Shown: positions 27,210 through 34,576 of the stretch, piece by piece | Position numbering within the stretch: the stretch's first letter is position 1 | Layout of the letters: every line of letters begins with the position of its first letter | NCBI GenBank assembly: GCA_002401295.1 | Contig: NVSR01000114.1 | Span: forward strand, 1-45,200 | Direction: 5' to 3' | Length of the DNA stretch: 45,200 nucleotides | From: SAR324 cluster bacterium | Lineage (GTDB): Bacteria > SAR324 > XYD2-FULL-50-16 | Program-made: the position numbers and the translations under genes | The notes under the pieces: model-generated | Databases searched by the model: none | Seen by the model: the letters and a program-made list of their open reading frames with translations, nothing else | What the model was told of the DNA's origin: nothing

Positions 27210-27770
27210 ATGGCAGAAGAAATCATAGAAGAAGGTGAGGATAGCAGTGAAGAGGAAGGCAGTCCGAAGAAAAATTTGCTACCCCTGATTATTATTGGAG
27301 GTGGGGTCTTTTTTTTACTGCTCAGTGCAGTGGTGGGCTATTGGTTCTTTTTTCGTACTGAAGAAGTAGGCAATAGAGCCTTTTCACAGCTTGAAACAGA
27401 ATTCCAGGCGATCAGTCAACAAGAAGCAGTACGCTTGAATGATCCACTATACGTCGATTCCCAAGTGTTCACGGTGAATCTGATTGGAGGACAGAAATAC
27501 CTGCGTATCGCCTTGAGTTTCGCCTTAGAAGACGCGGTTGCCACTCTATACCTCACTGAAAATCTTCCTATGTTGGAAGATCAGGTGCTCTCGGTGATCC
27601 AAGAGTTGACTGTGGCTGATTTGCGCTCTCGAGCGGGTATTGAATTACTAAAGTTGAGTATTCTGAGAACAGCCAATAGCATTTTTACAAATGAATTCAT
27701 TGAATTCTCTGAGAAAAAAGATCGCCTGCCCGTAAAAAGGGTATTAATCCGGCGCTTTTTTCTCAACTAA
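27210..27770 (+). CDS. fliL: Flagellar basal-body-associated protein FliL
   Basis: The protein has 186 residues. An acidic cytoplasmic N-terminus precedes one membrane segment (about 27-48), followed by a periplasmic domain with the FliL pattern YVDSQVFTVNLIGGQKYLRIALSF and a helical C-terminal half (LRSRAGIELLKLSILRTANSIF). FliL surrounds the MotAB stator and supports torque generation. The ribosome binding site is GAAGAGAG. No other flagellar gene is visible in the window, which is unusual because fliL normally sits with fliM or motAB. Its stop overlaps the stop of the converging siaB-like gene. Confidence 0.85.
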   Translation: MAEEIIEEGEDSSEEEGSPKKNLLPLIIIGGGVFFLLLSAVVGYWFFFRTEEVGNRAFSQLETEFQAISQQEAVRLNDPLYVDSQVFTVNLIGGQKYLRIALSFALEDAVATLYLTENLPMLEDQVLSVIQELTVADLRSRAGIELLKLSILRTANSIFTNEFIEFSEKKDRLPVKRVLIRRFFLN

Positions 27771-28321
27771 ATCACTGTTTTAAAAGAAAAGTAGCTATGT
27801 TCTTCGTCTATTGTTTGAAAATAAAACTCAATGGGGCGGGATGACTTGCGAGCCATTTCGATGAAACCTAAGCCAGCACCTTTGCTGTCCGCATCAGGTC
27901 CTAGTTTCCGTTGTTCTTTGTAGTAAGCCTTGAGTTCTTCTCGATTCATGGATTGGATCTTTTTTAGTTTTGATTCCAAACCTTTAATTCGAGTATTTTT
28001 AATTTGATTGCCGCAGACCACAAAGTATTCCCCATCCTGATAACCCACGACGATTAGCCCCCCCTTAATAAGGGACGGCTCTTTACTTTCGACTTTTATG
28101 GGAGTCGTTTCAGAGGAATAATGGAGAATATTTTGGGATTGTTCCACGAGCATGGAAAATACCTTGAGGATAGTTGAATTACTGGCCTCTTCCAATTTCA
28201 TTCTTTTACGAAGACTGTCCCCTATCTCCACCATGATTTCTTGGGATAAAGGACCGTGAAAACTAAAGAAAATCCCTTTGCTATGAAGGTATTCCTTAAA
28301 CTCATACAAATGCTCAATCAT
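27767..28321 (-). CDS. siaB: SiaB-like protein kinase (DUF6272)
   Basis: The protein has 184 residues. It matches the SiaB family: a GHKL-derived kinase with a degenerate N box around VEQSQNILHYSSE and a glycine box KGAGLGFIEMARKSSRPIEF near residues 150-165. In Pseudomonas aeruginosa SiaB phosphorylates SiaC and so switches it off. The neighbouring siaC- and siaA-like genes support this assignment. It is separated from siaC by 354 bases, so it may have its own promoter. It has no membrane segment. Confidence 0.82.
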   Translation of the reverse strand: MIEHLYEFKEYLHSKGIFFSFHGPLSQEIMVEIGDSLRKRMKLEEASNSTILKVFSMLVEQSQNILHYSSETTPIKVESKEPSLIKGGLIVVGYQDGEYFVVCGNQIKNTRIKGLESKLKKIQSMNREELKAYYKEQRKLGPDADSKGAGLGFIEMARKSSRPIEFYFQTIDEEHSYFSFKTVI

Positions 28322-28675
28322 TGACTGACCTCAAATTTAAAAGTCCTGACTTTTGTTACTGGTTGCTTCACTATACTGAAAAAAACTCCTAGTCTAGCTC
28401 TCCCAAGTTGCTTTTTAACTCAAACAGCCGATCTAACATGTTTATTTATCGTCTTAAACCGAAGTTTTGGTAAAAGTAAAATTTGATCACATCGGTTGTA
28501 TTGTAGATTCTTGGAGTTTGTACAGAATCAAACTCATCTCGCGGAGAAAATAGTTATTCACCTTAGTATATCACTGATTTAAAATACCTATATTCTTCTA
28601 AGAACCAAATAGTTGCCAGTGAAGCGGTAGCTACGAGAGCAGCCATTACATCTGCGCCCCCTGAGGGCCTGCCCC
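28322..28675. other. Intergenic region between siaC-like and siaB-like genes
   Basis: This A/T-rich region of 354 bases lies upstream of siaB. It contains a 16-base palindrome at 28339-28354 and a CCC-TGA-GGG motif near 28658 that may end siaC transcripts. No RNA gene or clear coding frame was found. The length suggests a separate siaB promoter. Confidence 0.4.
28339..28354. repeat. Perfect 7-bp inverted repeat just upstream of siaB
   Basis: AAAAGTC and GACTTTT flank two bases and end 18 bases before the siaB start codon. It could be an operator or a hairpin in the siaB leader. Confidence 0.45.
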
Positions 28676-29062
28676 CTAACTCTTGAATTCGATTAAGTTA
28701 AAGTCAACAAAATCAAGATCTTCCTGGAATTCTTCACCATGTTCCAGAAAAATATCGTCTTCTTCATCATAGTACCAATTAATAGTAACCTCTGACATCT
28801 CTCGTGCCTTGTTATCTAATAGGTCAAAGAGATCCATTAGAACCTTGGAGGAGCTGCTATTAAAATAATCCAGTTGGATGTTTACTGTAAAAGGGATATT
28901 TCCAATTTCCACCAGGTAGCGTTTAATCCATTCAAAAACCGGCTCATAAAATTCGGCAGTATTTTCCGGATAAGACTTTCCCCGAATCTCCAAAACCTGA
29001 GAGGTAACATCGAAAAAAATCTGAGGCGTGAACTTGGTCGCGTCAATCTGTAGATTATCCAT
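28676..29062 (-). CDS. siaC: SiaC-like regulatory phosphoprotein (DUF1987)
   Basis: The protein has 128 residues. It has the DUF1987 pattern: IRGKSYPENTAEFYEPVFEW near residues 26-45 and the phospho-acceptor loop YFNSSSSKVL at 66-75. In P. aeruginosa SiaC, Thr68 of the equivalent NTSS loop is phosphorylated by SiaB and dephosphorylated by SiaA; here Ser69 occupies that place. Unphosphorylated SiaC normally binds and activates the diguanylate cyclase SiaD. No SiaD is encoded nearby, so the partner is either elsewhere or different. It follows siaA by 115 bases. Confidence 0.86.
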   Translation of the reverse strand: MDNLQIDATKFTPQIFFDVTSQVLEIRGKSYPENTAEFYEPVFEWIKRYLVEIGNIPFTVNIQLDYFNSSSSKVLMDLFDLLDNKAREMSEVTINWYYDEEDDIFLEHGEEFQEDLDFVDFNLIEFKS

Positions 29063-29177
29063 AAGTATCGGGCTTATCTAATTTGTGCAGGTAATTTTAA
29101 TGTCATCAGCTGCAGACAAGACTAATTGGATTCAGCAAACAAAACAACAAGAAAATGAGGGAATAGGGTTCCCTCAA

Positions 29178-30761
29178 CTAATACACACGAAAACCTAGCA
29201 TCGTAATATCATCTTGAACGTCCAGGTTGCCCCGATACTCATTGAAGGCCTGTAATAGCTTCTTTTTTTGCTCAGGAAAGCTTAGTTCATGGTTGCTCAG
29301 CAGCCAACTTCTCAAGCGCCTATTCCCCAAACTAATCTCTTTTTTACCACCCAGTTGCTCCACAAGCCCGTCACTATATAGATAAAAGGACATTCCCGGC
29401 TTCAACTCAACCTGATGGTTCGTAAAGTTAAAATCTAACTTGGAATTTTTGTAACCAATACTGTGTCGATCTGCTTTGACTACATGGAGTTGTTCTTGAT
29501 GGATATAATGCAAAGGCAGGCATGCCCCTGCATAAAGCAGTTGAGTCTTTTCGGTATTGATTAAACAAATAGCCCCATCCAACCCATCATTAGAAAGGGT
29601 GTCTTCCTGATCTTGTTGCAGCATCATTTTAACCAACCGATTCAACTGCTCTAGAATTGCAGCGGGAGTATGGATCCCTTCATCATGGATGATGCGTTGT
29701 AAGGCTGAAACCACCAGCATGGTCATGAAAGCTCCTGGGACGCCATGGCCTGTACAGTCAATAACAGCCAGGATAGTTCCCGCTTCACTGGTGTCCATGA
29801 AATAGAGATCACCACCAACAATATCCCTGGGTTGCCAAATGACAAACTGGTGGGGGAGCTGAGAATTCAATGTTTCTTGCTTGGGCAGCAGGGAACTTTG
29901 GATAATTTTGGCATACTGGAGGCTATCTAGAATATTTTTATTGGCTTCTTCTACCTTCATTAAAGAATGTTCCAGCTCTGAAGTACGTTCCACCACTAGT
30001 TGTTCTAACTGATCCCGGTGTTTGGCCAACTCATTCTCCACTGCGAGTCGTTGGCTGAGACTTTCCTCAAAGCCCTCCAGAAGGCGATTGGACATTTGGG
30101 CCAGTAGGCCCAGCTCATTGTTCCGATGCCTGAGTGGAATGTCGATCAAATGTTTATTAGGCTGGGATGGATCGACAGCTGCCACCTGACGTGCCATCAC
30201 CAATAGAGGCTGCGTTAGAGTATAGTAGAATACAAGTAGTAAAATCCCAGAGAGGACAATATTTTTGAGCAAGTCATTGAGCAGTAGCAGGCCTGCTCTT
30301 TGTACAAAGTTTTGCAAGATCAAATAATTATCTGTGGTGATTTGGAGAGTCCCTAAAACCTTGTCGAGGTCCTGCTGCTTTAATAACACTTGGTATTTAT
30401 CTTGGTCTTCGAAGATGAACTGGGCTAACCAGTCGAAGGGACCTTCTTCTGCAGCACGGGATTTGTGTGCAAGAACAATGTTGACCTCATCAGTCACGGA
30501 GACTTGGAGGATGTGGCTATACTTAAACAAACCGTTAACTACAGACTGTGCTTCCGTTTCATCAATATTGTATACGGCATCCGTAGCAGATTCCCGGAAC
30601 ATTTCTACAACCTGCCTGACGGTTGTACTCACTTCTTCCTTTTCCCGCGCCAAATCATAAAAAATCTGAACCAGACTGAGGCTGAGGCCTAAGACGAGAG
30701 CTACAATAATTGTAATTTTAGCCTGGTGATAAGATAAACGTTGACGAAAGTTAACAGGCAT
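29178..30761 (-). CDS. siaA: SiaA-like membrane receptor phosphatase (HAMP-PP2C/SpoIIE)
   Basis: The protein has 527 residues from the ATG at 30761, which has a GAGAAG ribosome binding site; a longer frame reaches 30827. Membrane segments lie at about 14-36 and 157-182 and enclose a periplasmic sensor of about 120 residues. A HAMP domain (183-235), a coiled coil (236-285) and a PP2C/SpoIIE phosphatase domain (300-527) follow. Metal-binding motifs are RDIVGGD at 312-318, Asp335 with GHGVPGAF, and YSDGLVE. By analogy it removes phosphate from SiaC in response to an outside signal. It is divergent from the PKS operon. Confidence 0.88.
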   Translation of the reverse strand: MPVNFRQRLSYHQAKITIIVALVLGLSLSLVQIFYDLAREKEEVSTTVRQVVEMFRESATDAVYNIDETEAQSVVNGLFKYSHILQVSVTDEVNIVLAHKSRAAEEGPFDWLAQFIFEDQDKYQVLLKQQDLDKVLGTLQITTDNYLILQNFVQRAGLLLLNDLLKNIVLSGILLLVFYYTLTQPLLVMARQVAAVDPSQPNKHLIDIPLRHRNNELGLLAQMSNRLLEGFEESLSQRLAVENELAKHRDQLEQLVVERTSELEHSLMKVEEANKNILDSLQYAKIIQSSLLPKQETLNSQLPHQFVIWQPRDIVGGDLYFMDTSEAGTILAVIDCTGHGVPGAFMTMLVVSALQRIIHDEGIHTPAAILEQLNRLVKMMLQQDQEDTLSNDGLDGAICLINTEKTQLLYAGACLPLHYIHQEQLHVVKADRHSIGYKNSKLDFNFTNHQVELKPGMSFYLYSDGLVEQLGGKKEISLGNRRLRSWLLSNHELSFPEQKKKLLQAFNEYRGNLDVQDDITMLGFRVY

Positions 30762-31183
30762 AAGTCTTCTCAAATCGGAGAAATGAATAATGAGAACTGA
30801 GAAAAACACAGCGTTTTTTTTCCTCAAGAAGCTGAGGATCTGTCGGTATACTCCTTATACGACTCGTCGTATCGCTACCAATATGTAGGATAAACTGTCT
30901 GTAATTCTAGGTGCGCACCCTGGGGTATAGCTGCCTTGAGCCTTTTATAAGAAGGGATACTAATAGTTTATATCCATGGTAGAGAAATAGTTCCTAGCTA
31001 TTTTAAACATGAAAGCATGAGAAATAATTGTACTTTTATATTTCATCCCTATAGTTTTTATATTAGACAATAATTTTTTTGTTGCACATAGGATGAGAAT
31101 AGAAGCTATGATTTAGTTTTTTTTGTAACAGAGTAAAGGTTAATTGATTGGTTGGATTCACCTTATTTTTTAGAGAGGTTCGC
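30762..31183. promoter_or_regulatory. Divergent regulatory region between siaA and the polyketide/lipid operon
   Basis: These 422 bases must hold promoters for both directions. They contain a 16-base palindrome at 30857-30872 and a 10-base one, GGTGCGCACC, at 30910-30919. Near the plus-strand gene there is TTGCAC (31082) and TATGAT (31107), but the 19-base spacing is poor. No RNA gene was recognised. Confidence 0.4.
30857..30872. repeat. Perfect 7-bp inverted repeat in the siaA/PKS-operon divergent region
   Basis: ATACGAC and GTCGTAT flank two bases (TC). A second small inverted pair, GTATA/TATAC, overlaps it on the left (30846-30860). This looks like a dimeric-regulator binding site about 95 bases upstream of siaA. 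Confidence 0.5.
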
Positions 31184-33058
31184 ATGAGATTGAAGGTTAT
31201 TAGAGCAGTTCGGGATATTAAAGATGTTCAAGCAATAGAGAAGGTTCCCTATGAAGAGATGGTCTCTGAAGAAAGTATTTACAAATTGTTTCAGGCGACA
31301 GCAAATCAATTTCCACATCATAGAGCCATCACTTTTCTACACACAGCGGAGTTGGATGAAACACCAATTCAACTGACCTATACCCAATTGATGGCAAAAA
31401 TAACGCAAGCAGCTAATATGTTTCATGCTCTTGGCATCACTCCTGATGACACGATTTCGCTGTTGCTACCAAATATGCCACAAGGGCATTATCTTTTTTG
31501 GGGAGGTGAGACCGCCGGGATTATAAACCCGATCAATTTTCTCTTAAATGAGGCCTCTATTCTTGACCTACTCAATAGTGCGAAAACTAAAATTTTGATT
31601 ACGTTAGGGCCTCATCCCATGATGAACATCTGGGAAAAAGTAATGTCCATTAAGGATCAGGTTCCTAGTTTGCAAGCTATTATCCAAGTAGGTGGGCAGC
31701 CTGTTGATGGAGAAGGCATTTACCAACTGGACTCTTTGATGCAGGGCTATAGCACTGAAAAACTTACATTTGAACGGCACATAAAAAAGGATGATATTGC
31801 CGCTTATTTTCACACGGGAGGAACCAGCGGTACACCAAAATTAGTAAAGCAAACTCATGGCACACAGATTTTCTCCGCATGGACATCCATCCAAATGTAT
31901 GGCTATGACGAGCAAGATGTGATAGCTAATGCTGTTCCCCTTTTCCATGTTTCCGGCAGTTTGCTCACGGGACTCGCCCCCTTACTGGCTGGTTCTGAAG
32001 TTGTCATTCTGACCGCAGGAGGTATGAGAACCCCCGCAGTGATAAAGAACTATTGGAAATTAGTTGAAAAATATGGAATCAAATTGATTGGGGGTCTACC
32101 TACTAGTTTGATTGCGTTAAATAATGTCCCTCTTGGAGAGGCCAACATCAGTACCGCGGATTACTGTGTAACGGGTGGAGCGATGGTTCCCCAATCTGCC
32201 GTGAAGACTTTTATTGAAAAAACCGGAGTACCAGTAGGTCAAGCTTTTGGTATGACTGAATGTTCTGGCTTTTTAACCATCGATCCACGTCAGGGAACAC
32301 CAAAAGCGAATACGGAAGGGATTCGGTTACCCTTCACCCAACTGGAGATTCGTGAGCTATTAGCAGATGGCACGATTGGTAAACAACTACTACCAGGAGA
32401 GGTAGGAGCTATCTGTTATAAAGGTCCCAATTGCACTCCAGGATATGTGAAGGAGAGTCATAATGAGGGAACTTTTACAGAAGATGGTTTCTTAATTTGT
32501 GGTGATTTAGGGAGGCTTGATGAGCAGGGATACCTTACAGTAACAGGGCGTAGTAAAGATATCATTATCCGGAGTGGCCATAATATTGACCCCAAAATTA
32601 TCGAAGAGACTGCAGAAAAACACGCTGATGTGCTGCTCAGTGCCGCTGTCGCCAGGCCCGATGATTACGCTGGTGAAGTTGTCGCACTCTATGTGATGCT
32701 TAAACCTGAGGGCAAGTTAACAGTAGACGACCTCACAAAGTTCATGAAAGAAAATATTGCGGAACCACCTGCATTTCCAAAATCAATAGAAATTATCAGT
32801 GAAATGCCGCTCACTGGGGTAGGGAAAATTTTTAAACCAAAGTTACGTGAAGATCAGGTACGACAGGTTTTTGATCAAGAACTGCAAGTACTTCGAGATC
32901 AGGGGATTGAAATCGATCTTAAGGTAGTTGAACAGGCGGTCAAAGGAATGTTTGTATCAGTCACCTTGAGTCAAACACGGGTAACAGAAAAGGAGAATCT
33001 GGAACGAATGGTTATGGAGCTTCTGGGGAAATACAGTATTGCTTTCACTGTAAATTAG
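31184..33058 (+). CDS. AMP-forming acyl-CoA synthetase
   Basis: The protein has 624 residues from the ATG at 31184, which has a GAGAGG ribosome binding site. ANL-superfamily motifs are in order: FHTGGTSGTPKLVKQTH (phosphate loop), GQAFGMTECSG, ICGDLGRLDEQGYL, GRSKDIIIRSGHNI, and catalytic Lys in TGVGKIFKP. A C-terminal extension of about 70 residues follows, as in many 620-630-residue acyl-CoA synthetases. It would activate a fatty or other carboxylic acid with ATP and CoA. Being first in the operon, it may supply an acyl substrate to the PlsC-like protein or an unusual extender to the PKS. The substrate is unknown. Confidence 0.87.
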   Translation: MRLKVIRAVRDIKDVQAIEKVPYEEMVSEESIYKLFQATANQFPHHRAITFLHTAELDETPIQLTYTQLMAKITQAANMFHALGITPDDTISLLLPNMPQGHYLFWGGETAGIINPINFLLNEASILDLLNSAKTKILITLGPHPMMNIWEKVMSIKDQVPSLQAIIQVGGQPVDGEGIYQLDSLMQGYSTEKLTFERHIKKDDIAAYFHTGGTSGTPKLVKQTHGTQIFSAWTSIQMYGYDEQDVIANAVPLFHVSGSLLTGLAPLLAGSEVVILTAGGMRTPAVIKNYWKLVEKYGIKLIGGLPTSLIALNNVPLGEANISTADYCVTGGAMVPQSAVKTFIEKTGVPVGQAFGMTECSGFLTIDPRQGTPKANTEGIRLPFTQLEIRELLADGTIGKQLLPGEVGAICYKGPNCTPGYVKESHNEGTFTEDGFLICGDLGRLDEQGYLTVTGRSKDIIIRSGHNIDPKIIEETAEKHADVLLSAAVARPDDYAGEVVALYVMLKPEGKLTVDDLTKFMKENIAEPPAFPKSIEIISEMPLTGVGKIFKPKLREDQVRQVFDQELQVLRDQGIEIDLKVVEQAVKGMFVSVTLSQTRVTEKENLERMVMELLGKYSIAFTVN

Positions 33059-33171
33059 CAATAATCCCCAGCCTTAGTCATAGCATTGCTGATCATGCTT
33101 TTGTCTTTCAGAAAATGAGGGCTACCCTAGTAAGCCTTTCCTACCTTTTGACAACCGAATTTCCTCAGCGC

Positions 33172-33200
33172 ATTTTACCTAATTATTAATTAGGTAAAAT
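33172..33200. promoter_or_regulatory. Perfect 13-bp inverted repeat, likely operator upstream of the ACP gene
   Basis: The arm ATTTTACCTAATT (33172-33184) and its exact complement AATTAGGTAAAAT (33188-33200) flank three bases. A further half-site AGGTAA recurs at 33218. No T-run follows, so an operator for a TetR- or MarR-like dimer is more likely than a terminator. It sits 88 bases before the ACP start codon. Confidence 0.6.
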
Positions 33201-33287
33201 CCCTATTTGCTATTTATAGGTAATTCCCTTAGTCTCCTGAAAAAATTTGAAGCATTTTTTTCATAATTTCAAAGGACTGAAATATTC

Positions 33288-33542
33288 ATGGACATAGAGA
33301 AGTTAAAGACTGAAATATTCGAAGAGATGAAAGACCTCATATTCAACTTTATGGGGATCGATAAATCTGAAATAAGATTAAAATCAAGATTGTATGAAGA
33401 TTTTGGTATTGAATCGGCTGATATGTTAACTGTTGTAGCTGCCATTGAAAAAAAACATCAATTTAAATTTGATGATACTATTTGGGAGGTTCAAAGTATT
33501 GAAGATGCATTGAATGTTTGGATACGGCATCTTCAACAATAG
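33288..33542 (+). CDS. Stand-alone acyl carrier protein
   Basis: The protein has 84 residues and is acidic and helical as expected. The phosphopantetheine site is Ser43 in DFGIESADM; the usual sequence is DSL, so Glu-Ser-Ala is a variant. Homology-like features KLKTEIFEEMKDLI and FDDTIWEVQSIEDALNVWI match ACP helices 1 and 3-4. It is separate from the two ACP domains in the PKS, so it probably serves the acyltransferase or carries the starter or finished chain between enzymes. It stands directly downstream of the long inverted repeat. Confidence 0.85.
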   Translation: MDIEKLKTEIFEEMKDLIFNFMGIDKSEIRLKSRLYEDFGIESADMLTVVAAIEKKHQFKFDDTIWEVQSIEDALNVWIRHLQQ

Positions 33543-33612
33543 TTGAATCAGTGAACTTTATTTTACACCACTCCTTAACCTATTAGGCAGCGAGCTAACT
33601 GTTCAAGTGAGT

Positions 33613-34506
33613 ATGATTTTTAAAGCATTAAAAAAAGTTCAAATATCTTTTCTTAGAGTAACCAACTTAGAGCCAGGTAAGCCAACTTCTGAAAAGGTAT
33701 CAGCCAGTGTCATTAGTGATAGCGATGGGACAAGGCAACAGCTGGAGAAACTTTTAATCAGTGACTCGGACTATGATGGCTTAAGCTCCTTAAGAGAGGT
33801 GCTCGGGCAACATGATCAGGTTGTTCACTTTTTTAATCATGTTAGTATGTTGAGTTGGATTCCAGCATTCACTTATTATCTGAACCGGATCAGTGAAACT
33901 GGTTTTGGATATAGAAAATGGCATTTGGTTTATAATCCACTCTTTGCAAAAAACCCAATCATGCAAAGGCTAATCAAACTAGCCGGAATGAATGAGCATC
34001 AGAGCTACGGTGGTTTGTTACGTGGCATTCGTGAAAAAACGATTACTGATTTATTTGTTGCTCCTGAGGGAGCCAATTGTATTTTTGGGAAAACAGAAGA
34101 GATACGCCCATTCATCACACACATGACTTTAGATCTGGTGCTCCGGACGGAAATGCCACTATTATTGACGGTTCATCAAGGCTCAGAAGCTTGGTCTAAA
34201 AGTGTTAAATTGAGCCCGAGACTACTTTCTCTCTTGGAGTTAGTGGATCAAAAAATTTGGCGATCTATTTGTTTCAACAAGAATAAGAGCTTGGCTTTGC
34301 TTTCCAATAGTCCTTACCTATCCTGGTTCCATTTCCCCCGCAGGATAGCTTCTTTCCGAATGAAAAGCGAACTTTTTCCCTTGGACTATGCCTATTATCA
34401 GTCACTCTCAGGGAATGAGATTCAAGAGTATTTGCAGGAAGAGAGTGAGAAAATCAGACAGCGGATGCAGGCTATTTATGATGGTTTTGATAGGACTCCT
34501 CTATAG
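33613..34506 (+). CDS. PlsC-like acyltransferase with altered HX4D motif
   Basis: The protein has 297 residues from the ATG at 33613; GTG at 33607 is also possible. It shows the lysophospholipid acyltransferase pattern: motif I FFNHVSMLSWIP, and motif III VAPEGANCIFGK in place of FPEGTRS. Motif I keeps the His, but the Asp of HX4D is replaced by Ser, which should weaken or change catalysis. No clear membrane segment is seen. It lies between the ACP and patatin genes, so it may move an ACP-bound acyl chain onto a lipid or other acceptor. A non-catalytic or unusual acyl-transfer role is possible. Confidence 0.65.
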   Translation: MIFKALKKVQISFLRVTNLEPGKPTSEKVSASVISDSDGTRQQLEKLLISDSDYDGLSSLREVLGQHDQVVHFFNHVSMLSWIPAFTYYLNRISETGFGYRKWHLVYNPLFAKNPIMQRLIKLAGMNEHQSYGGLLRGIREKTITDLFVAPEGANCIFGKTEEIRPFITHMTLDLVLRTEMPLLLTVHQGSEAWSKSVKLSPRLLSLLELVDQKIWRSICFNKNKSLALLSNSPYLSWFHFPRRIASFRMKSELFPLDYAYYQSLSGNEIQEYLQEESEKIRQRMQAIYDGFDRTPL

Positions 34507-34576
34507 GAGAATAAAATAGCTGTGAGTGAGGGGGTAACTGCAAAATTAGATTTTTGATTTAATTGACATTGAGTCT

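Noticed and set aside
33172..33200. Long inverted repeat as the terminator of the acyl-CoA synthetase gene
   Set aside because: It lies over 110 bases past the stop, is A/T-rich and lacks a following T-run; an operator fits better.
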